64,000 nucleotides of DNA from Cystobasidium ongulense (taxonomy: Eukaryota; Basidiomycota; Cystobasidiomycetes; Cystobasidiales; Cystobasidiaceae), in NCBI GenBank assembly GCA_022835595.1, contig BQUP01000001.1, forward strand, positions 1,054,001 to 1,118,000, given 5' to 3'. Positions 58,306-64,000 of the stretch are shown here, piece by piece; position 1 is the stretch's first letter; each line of letters begins with the position of its first letter. A model generated the notes under the pieces. The model was not told the origin of the DNA and did no database searches. It saw only the letters and a program-made list of their open reading frames with translations. The position numbers and the translations under genes were made by a program.

Positions 58306-59209
58306 TTACGTCAATGCATCCTCCAGACTATCTTGCGGAAAGTATCTGCATACAGGTAGTAGCTTGGCCAGCACAGCGTTAGATTGTCGATTGTCGAGAT
58401 TGGCCCGACAATGGAGCTCCACGGCAGACAATAAGCTTGCAACTTCCTTTTTTTGCTGATTTATCTGCCGATGTCAAGGAGTAGATCGCTGTCAGCTCAG
58501 CCTGTTAACCACGCATGACCTCAGCACTCACGAGGAGCTCGAGTGCTGATGTAGAGAGCTCCTTTAGAGTGCCTCGTGGAATTTGATGCAGAGGCACACG
58601 TGCGGCGCGGGAAAGCATCGTACTAGCTAGCTCGTTGTCTTCGAATAGAGAAGCACGGCCATATATTATCAAAGCAGTGGCATCGTCGATATCCGAGACT
58701 GACAGTCTGTAGCAGCATGGAAACAACATCAGTCCAATGCATATGATATGCTGTTCCTGATAGAGCCCTGTCACAAGGATGTTCACTCACCGCAACAGAC
58801 TCGAAGCTAGACGCTTTAGGCCATGTATCTGGTACTTGTTCGCAGCTTCGTAGGCGCGCATATTGAGTTGCCAATCTTTACCAGCTTCCATGAGACCAAT
58901 GACATCTGGTGCATTGTATGCGTAGCCCAACAGTACGTAGACTTCAGGCCAAGACTCCTCCATGCGTATTGTCGGCGCACTCTCGTTCTCATTGTCGCGT
59001 GCTTGAGGCATTACTAGCATGTCTTCGAAGAACGTTGATACGGCAGCAAGCCTCTGTCTATGGACCTTGAATGTGCAGGTGTCTACTTCATCCATGCTAG
59101 CTCTTGCCGTGCATTCCAGTATCAGATCTCCATTCGGCAGGTTGTACAGCGCCTTTGCGTTGTTGAAGTTTGTACGTCGTTCCGCTTGCTTCTTACTGAT
59201 TGCAGACAT
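58306..59209 (-). CDS. BTB/POZ-domain protein C
   Basis: Start MSAISKKQAERRTNFNNAKA (59209). BTB core: LYNLPNGDLILECTARASMD, TCTFKVHRQRLAAVSTFFED MLV, PTIRMEESWPEVYVLLGYAY NAPDV, MRAYEAANKYQIHGLKRLAS SLLR. Phase-2 intron, then LSVSDIDDATALIIYGRASL, FEDNELASTMLSRAARVPLH, QIPRGTLKELSTSALELL. Last exon after a phase-0 intron: QKKEVASLLSAVELHCRANL, DNRQSNAVLAKLLPVCRYFP, QDSLEDALT. Closest to A in the BTB core and to D in exon 2, so the family is mosaic or evolving fast. No second domain, no signal peptide. About 255 residues. Confidence 0.8.
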
Positions 59210-60027
59210 GATTACGCTGGAAGTAGGTGCTAGAAGCAGGAGTAATGTGCAGAAGCAAGCTGTTTAGGGCTGTCTCGCAGCTCGCCAGAATCTCAAGAGG
59301 GTTGTCATAGCATGCTCGCGTGAAGGCCGGCAGTCTTCTTCGACACGCAAGTCCTGCCAGCATTCCGTTCCAGCTTCCATGTAGGACATTCAGACTGGGA
59401 AGGTTCGAAGCGAGAGTCTTCACCTTCACTCGCAGCAAAGGCAGCAACAAGGCGATATGTTCGCGGTCTCTACATAGCAACACAATATCGAAAGCCGCTT
59501 GGTTGCCACCAATAGCAATCTGATATTGCTGCTGTCAGCGTGCATGCAGGACTCGTTGCTTGCAATGAGAAGTCAGGCGTCAAGAAAACTTCATTCTCAG
59601 GTGCCGGCTGACGGGAGAGAAGCGCTGGGTTACGATTATCGGAATCTTGGGCGAAAGTGGCCCGAAAGTTGCTGGAAAGTGTTCTCAGACAACTTTTCGA
59701 CCACGCTGGGCTCGAGTGTTCAATTCTTGCCCTTGGTGACAGTCATTGGTGACTGGCATGCGCCCTGCTGATGTGGCATGTTTGCCATGTGCATATCATA
59801 GCCACCACGCGACGGCTGTCGGATCGCCGTTGTTTGATATTGATCGTCTCTCTGGTCTTCAGGCTCTCCGTCTCTGGCGCGAGTACCTTTGCATTTGCCT
59901 TCTCTTCCTTCTCTACACTGTGCTGAGAACAACAACGACTCTTACTCGACCACACCCTAGAGCCTATTCACAGAAGAAACCTCTCAACACAGTCGACACG
60001 TGACTCTATTAGCATCAAGCTGCAACA
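59210..60027. other. Intergenic between BTB-C and the secreted repeat protein
   Basis: 818 bp. 59215-59340 resembles the DNA above BTB-A. An open frame on the minus strand here (59193-59483) contains PLEILASCETALNSL, recalling BTB exon 2 (PLEILRELPPSGLQAL), and may be a decayed piece. Copy C of the short repeat is at 59557-59636. Confidence 0.45.
59557..59636. repeat. Short dispersed repeat, copy C
   Basis: TGCTTGCAAT, GTCAGGCGTCAAGAA, GTGCCGGCTGACGGGAG, GGGTTACGATT; about 350 bp upstream of BTB-C, the same distance as copy B from BTB-A. Confidence 0.6.
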
Positions 60028-61245
60028 ATGAAGTTCACTTTTGGTATCGCTACAGCTGCTGTGCTCATGGTCTGCAGCCAGGCACACACTGCTCACGCAA
60101 AAGTGCCCAAAGGCGCTATAATTCGACGCCTCCAGGCACTGATAACAGCGGATACTCCGGGATGTGTAGACGAGTGAGTTGAATCTGCGAGTTTCGAGGT
60201 CCACGGCATCCCGCAGAGACGCATTGATAACGTATTGCATGCACCTTATTCTGCCCTTCCTGTCCTTCCTCTCTGTGATACACTCTCCTACCAAATTACA
60301 TCGACAGGTACGATGGTCAGGATGAAAACGGCAACTGTGTGTGTGGACCAGGTCGAATCCCCTCCGGCGATCTCTGCGTGACCCCTCAAGTCGAGGGGCA
60401 ATTCGAAATATTCCCTTTGGAAGGTCCTGTCCACGTCGATGTGCCTTTCACGGTGTCTGAAGTCTTCCAGGGCCCGACCGACATTCTCGACTCTAACCAA
60501 TGCGCCGCAATAGCCGTGTCACAGCGGAGTATGTAAGCTTCGCTTATCTTGCGATAAGTATGCTAAGTAATGCCTCCCACAGGTATAGGTGCAGATGGAT
60601 TCTATTACCAGGGCCAGACTGCAGGTAATCCTGGAGCAACGACTGGCTGTCTTGAAGAGTAAGGAGAGCAGTACCTATAATTCCCCCATACTGACTTTCC
60701 GACTTGTTCTCGCAGATTCGACACCCGCAATCCCAATGGATCCTGTGACTGCGGTGCCGGACGTGTGCGCGTCCCTGGCAGCACCACTGAATGCCAATTC
60801 GCGCCCATGAACGGGCAATGCTGGCTTCTCAGCTTCTCGATGACCTACGGCACCCCAAGTGCCGGTGCATCTGGCTTTCCTTACGTCGCAGACGCAAATG
60901 GAGGGCAACGTTTAGTGAAGCGCGGTATTCCAGAGACAGGTACAGTAGGACAGGATGGCGGTAGTATCGCCTATGTAAGCACTGCCGACCCTAACGGATC
61001 AGCCACGGTTGGATGTCTTGAAGAGTAGGTTGAAGTCAGAATGCGGGTAGCATTGAACCCTCCATAACACTAAAACTCCTATCTCGTCCAACAGATTCGA
61101 CACACGCAACCCCAACGGGACCTGCGACTGCGGTGCCGGACGTGTGCGCGTCGATGGCAGCACTACTGAATGCCGCTTCGCTGCATCTCCAGCTGCCAGG
61201 ATGAAGGTGAAGCGCATCGCCGCGTTCAATGGCGTTCCATGGTAG
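60028..61245 (+). CDS. Secreted cysteine-repeat protein (effector-like)
   Basis: Exons 60028-60173, 60308-60528, 60583-60658, 60716-61024 and 61095-61245 (903 nt, 300 residues). Signal peptide MKFTFGIATAAVLMVCSQAH with a cleavage-like AHTAHA. Then three versions of a small Cys unit: ENGNCVCGPGRIPSGDLCV, RNPNGSCDCGAGRVRVPGST TEC, RNPNGTCDCGAGRVRVDGST TEC. The last two are almost identical and each is preceded by GCLEE and an intron in the same phase (GA|A TTC). A long non-Cys stretch (FEIFPLEGPVHVDVPFTVSE) lies between units one and two. No known enzyme domain. Extracellular by signal peptide; small, Cys-rich, repeated and set in a duplicated locus, it resembles fungal effectors or wall-associated proteins (inference). 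It lies on the opposite strand to the BTB genes around it. Confidence 0.82.
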
Positions 61246-62054
61246 TCCGATTGTCGATCGATGACTTGATTACACCTTTTGCGCGAGCTCTCTGTCGCAA
61301 GACGGTTAGTGTTTCAATTGTATGGCTTCATACGGCAAGAACTTTCCTTCTCTTTCTCGCCCTTTGGGCTTCGGCCGTTCCTATTACCCCTTAAACTCAG
61401 TAGGTTTCCAGTATATGTACGCGATTAGTTTAGGTTCCGATTCTGGCTCATCCCGTGGGGCCTGGGCCACCCAAAATCAGTTTTGTGTGAAATTAGTGTC
61501 GCGACCCTCAGCGTCAGCTACCTGCAGGATGGATATTCTATCAGTTTGCGAAGGAACAGCTGTCGAATTTGACCCAGTTGACCAGCCGAGCTGGAAGCAG
61601 GCGGCACTGCAGCCAGCATTTCGAGTCTTCATGTATACGCGTGTCTCGCGGGCTTTTCAAATAGCAAAGGCACCTCAACACTGCTCATGAGAGCGCAGTC
61701 TTGGCATCCATGTACGATGCAGAAGGGCTGAAGACGAACAGTAAGCCCGTTGAATGTAGTATAAAGCAATGGTAATGAAATGGGCTGACCGAAGGAGCCT
61801 CGAACTCTCAGGTGAGGAGGTCGGGAAGGCTGGGCTGGGCTGGATTTAGCCTTCAGGATATACGTGATCTGAGTCCTGAAGCGAAGCATTAATAGTGCAG
61901 CATTATGAATAAAGCGTGATCACCACCTGACTCGACAACCAGCTGCCACTTAGTCTAGCTTCTTAAATCCTTACAATAGAACGATCACAAGTCCCCATTA
62001 CTGATTTGCTACGGTAAATGTTGGCAGACGCAGGAAGCTGTGAGGCAGATTGCC
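61246..62054. other. Intergenic between the secreted protein and BTB-D, holds a BTB relic
   Basis: 809 bp. The relic at 61690-61810 is listed separately; the plus-strand frame 61322-61690 has no recognisable protein. Confidence 0.45.
61690..61810 (-). pseudogene. Decayed fragment of a BTB gene (exon 1 end, intron, exon 2 start)
   Basis: The minus strand reads CTCCTTCGGTCAG, then TTCAGCCCTTCTGCATCG and ACATGGATGCCAAG, closely matching BTB-D at its exon 1/intron/exon 2 boundary (CTCCTTCGGTCAG, TTCAGCCTTTCTGTATCG, ACATGGATGACAAG). The BTB core upstream and the rest of exon 2 are not recognisable, so this is a gene relic 600 bp from its parent. Confidence 0.7.
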
Positions 62055-62903
62055 CTATACTAGCTGGTAGAGAGGTTTCAGAGCGATCTGTATCTCCTGA
62101 GGACAGATGTATTGACGATCTTCGTAAGACCATGCTTTGAAATCCGCGAGAGCAGTGTTGACATGTTGTGCGTGTGTGCATATCTAATTGTGACAGCTGA
62201 TTATTAAAACATTTCTCACACTCCCTCAAGGGTGATGTACTCACCAAGTGATGCAGAGCACCAATGGGGAGCTCTCGAAGCGTATCCATACTGATGTTTT
62301 GAAGCGGAAGCTCGGCTGCCTTCTGAACCACGATTCTAGCTAAATCCTCGTCATTGACGAGCGATGCTCGCGTAAAAACTAAGAGTGCCTCCTTGTCATC
62401 CATGTCCGATACAGAAAGGCTGAACAGTGAACAGTAAGCCTGTTGTGTGGAGCCCTGAGACGAAGTACGGAAGTGAACTGACCGAAGGAGGGTCGAGCAA
62501 AGTACTCTGAGTGCTGTAATTTGATACTTGTTGGCGGCTTCGAAAACCTCTAGCAGAACTGTAGCCGGTGTTCCTACCCGCATTATGTCTCCAAACAGAG
62601 GCATGTTGTAGGCGTAGAGTAATACTACATATACGATCTTCCAGTCTTCTGTCAAGTAAACTCGCGGGAGGGGTTGTTCTTGCTGAGGACCAGCAGTCTC
62701 TACCATGTCCTGAAAGAAGGTTGATATAGCGGCGAGTCTGGAGCGATGGACTTTGAAGATGTACTCTCTAATATCTTCGCATTCGGTGGTTTCATCTGCT
62801 ATGGGTGGACACTGGATCTCCAGATCTGCGTCACGAGGCTTGAGGGTATCTAAAGCCTGGGCGAAGGTCTGCGTTACTTGGGTGAATGATACTCGACTGC
62901 CAT
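62055..62903 (-). CDS. BTB/POZ-domain protein D
   Basis: BTB core: ALDTLKPRDADLEIQCPPIA, YIFKVHRSRLAAISTFFQDM VE, PLPRVYLTEDWKIVYVVLLY AYNMPL, EVFEAANKYQITALRVLCST LLR. Phase-2 intron (GTCAGT), then LSVSDMDDKEALLVFTRASL, VNDEDLARIVVQKAAELPLQ, NISMDTLRELPIGALHHL. Last exon after a phase-0 intron: ICTHAQHVNTALADFKAWSY, EDRQYICPQEIQIALKPLYQ LV. The start is uncertain: no ATG lies in the frame above the core. A 41-nt intron (GTCGAG...GCCCAG) could join ATG GCA at 62903 to ALDTLK, which is the model given. About 265 residues. No second domain. Confidence 0.75.
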
Positions 62904-63538
62904 GTTGGCACGATTTAGGAGAGAGACTCGTGAGCAATGTATGTGTCGGTACAGAAGCAAGCAAAAGTCATGCTGGAGAAGCTGTGGTGCTGAACAGACA
63001 ATGTTGAACACGCTCGCGCAGGGGGCAGCTTTGGAGTTCGTCGACTCGGACCGCCGTTCCTCCATCTCGTCTTCCTACCTACACGATTCATCATTTACAA
63101 TTGGACCTTATCATGCCATCATGGTGCTGCAGTGCAGTACACGAACTCAGCATGGCCGGCTCTGGCGTGTCTTCAACGAGCTGGCCTCCATCGACTTCAT
63201 TGCTCGTTGCAGGCGCGGAGTGATGGAAGCAGGAGCTATCCCAGCGAGAGATGCAGTACGCCGTTGATATGATTGTGCAGTGGATGGGTGTATCATGGCC
63301 AGTGATTGACAAGAGAAGAGAAGAGAAGAGACGATTGCAATATCGGCTGGCTGGATGTCTTTGATTTCCTAAAGAAAGAAGGCGCGCCGGGGAGAAGAGG
63401 CAGCAAGTTATTAATACACGGGCTATGCAGGAGCACAGTCAGAACATGGACAGTCATATGCGCGTGAAGATGGGAGAACGAAGAAGCTCGACTCGCTCCA
63501 TCCTACTTGCTTCTGCACTGACTTGCATCCACCCAGCC
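62904..63538. other. Intergenic, BTB-D upstream / terminal gene upstream
   Basis: 635 bp. An AGAGAAGAGAAGAGAAGAG simple repeat lies at about 63310-63330. No gene seen. Confidence 0.45.
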
Positions 63539-64000
63539 ATGCCTCCGTCCACCCACTATCCCCCATACGGCCAGTCCATCCACCGCGTCGCTGTGCCCGG
63601 AGAGAGCGAGCAGGAGCGAGCAGCGTATAGGAATGAGTCACAAGAGTACACACAGAACAGCAGCTACCCAGGTATGGCCATGCATCCACTACCGCCTGCT
63701 GCTGCCAACGATCACGCTCGCGAAGCATCAAGCCAGAGCTATGCTTCATATCCAGACTCGGCGTATGCTACAGTAGGCAGTCAGAGCAGAGAGAACAGCA
63801 ACACCAGCACTCCCCAAGCATACAACACCCGCAGTCAACCACCGAGATATGCTTCGCCAGTACAAAATGGAGCCCCTCCCGTCGACCAGCAAGATGCAAA
63901 CTACCCACGTGCGCAGGTGGCAAACGGGCACCCGGCTTCCTATCCTACGTATACCGAACAACAGCAGCAGCAGCATCCAGCCAAACCAGCACCCTCAGGC
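63539..64000 (+). CDS. N-terminal part of a Gln/Ser/Pro/Tyr-rich protein (runs off the window)
   Basis: Open without a stop from ATG at 63539 to the end of the window (154 codons): MPPSTHYPPYGQSIHRVAVP, GESEQERAAYRNESQEYTQN, SSYPGMAMHPLPPAAANDHA, then repeated SYASYPDSAYAT/RYASPVQNGAPP-like units and a poly-Gln run (EQQQQQHPAKPAPSG). Low complexity of this kind is typical of the N-terminal region of fungal transcription factors or RNA-binding proteins, but no domain is reached before the edge. Coding is supported by steady codon use and absence of stops. It marks a return to ordinary gene content after the BTB region. Confidence 0.7.
   Translation, partial: MPPSTHYPPYGQSIHRVAVPGESEQERAAYRNESQEYTQNSSYPGMAMHPLPPAAANDHAREASSQSYASYPDSAYATVGSQSRENSNTSTPQAYNTRSQPPRYASPVQNGAPPVDQQDANYPRAQVANGHPASYPTYTEQQQQQHPAKPAPSG

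Noticed and set aside
1-64000. Transposons, LTR elements or CRISPR-like arrays
   Set aside because: No reverse transcriptase, transposase or integrase-like protein, no long terminal repeats and no regular spacer array were seen. The only repeats are the short elements in the BTB region and simple sequence.

Overview
The window is nuclear DNA from a fungus, almost certainly a basidiomycete. The genes are dense (about 25 in 64 kb) and most are split by many short GT-AG introns of roughly 40-100 bases. The gene content is typical of fungi: a Yhm2-type carrier, an Ato/Gpr1 acetate transporter, a two-dehydrogenase Fox2-type beta-oxidation enzyme, a Siz/PIAS SUMO ligase, cullin-4 and an HMG-box factor. 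A Pucciniomycotina-like yeast or dimorphic fungus is my guess; the sequence alone does not fix the order.

Layout. 0-12 kb: Yhm2 carrier (-), a long coiled-coil protein (-), the ribosome-biogenesis factor Utp4 (+) and the ADP/ATP carrier (-). 12-21 kb: a Siz/PIAS SUMO ligase (-), a leucine-rich-repeat-like protein (-) and Rab5 (-). 21-32 kb: a 2.2-kb divergent intergenic region, an acetate transporter (+), the peroxisomal-type multifunctional enzyme (-), an alpha/beta hydrolase (-) and ESCRT-I Vps28 (-). 32-42 kb: an SLC25-like carrier with an extra N-terminal segment (-), an unrecognised 489-residue protein (+), ribosomal protein eL32 (+), a serine-rich disordered protein (-) and a histidine phosphatase (-). 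42-55 kb: a 2.2-kb gene-poor stretch, an HMG-box transcription factor (+), cullin-4 (+), the m-AAA protease (-) and a small complex I MLRQ/NDUFA4-like protein (-). 55-63 kb: a different kind of region, with four related BTB/POZ genes (-), a decayed fifth copy, repeated upstream sequences, and one secreted cysteine-repeat protein (+) lodged among them. The window ends inside a Q/S/P/Y-rich gene (+).

The conserved genes fall into mitochondrial function (three SLC25 carriers, the m-AAA protease, the NDUFA4-like subunit), lipid and acetate use (Ato transporter, multifunctional enzyme), endosomal traffic (Rab5, Vps28), ubiquitin/SUMO control (Siz, cullin-4, the BTB family) and ribosome supply (Utp4, eL32). 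They do not look like one pathway.

Two things stand out. First, several genes read correctly only if very short exons are spliced in: 5 nt in Rab5, 10 nt in the Yhm2 carrier, 9 and 17 nt in the NDUFA4-like gene, 29/16/18 nt in the acetate transporter and 28 nt in the unknown 489-residue gene. One intron in the LRR-like gene fits only as GC-AG. Second, the BTB array with its embedded secreted repeat protein is a recently duplicated, partly decaying accessory locus.
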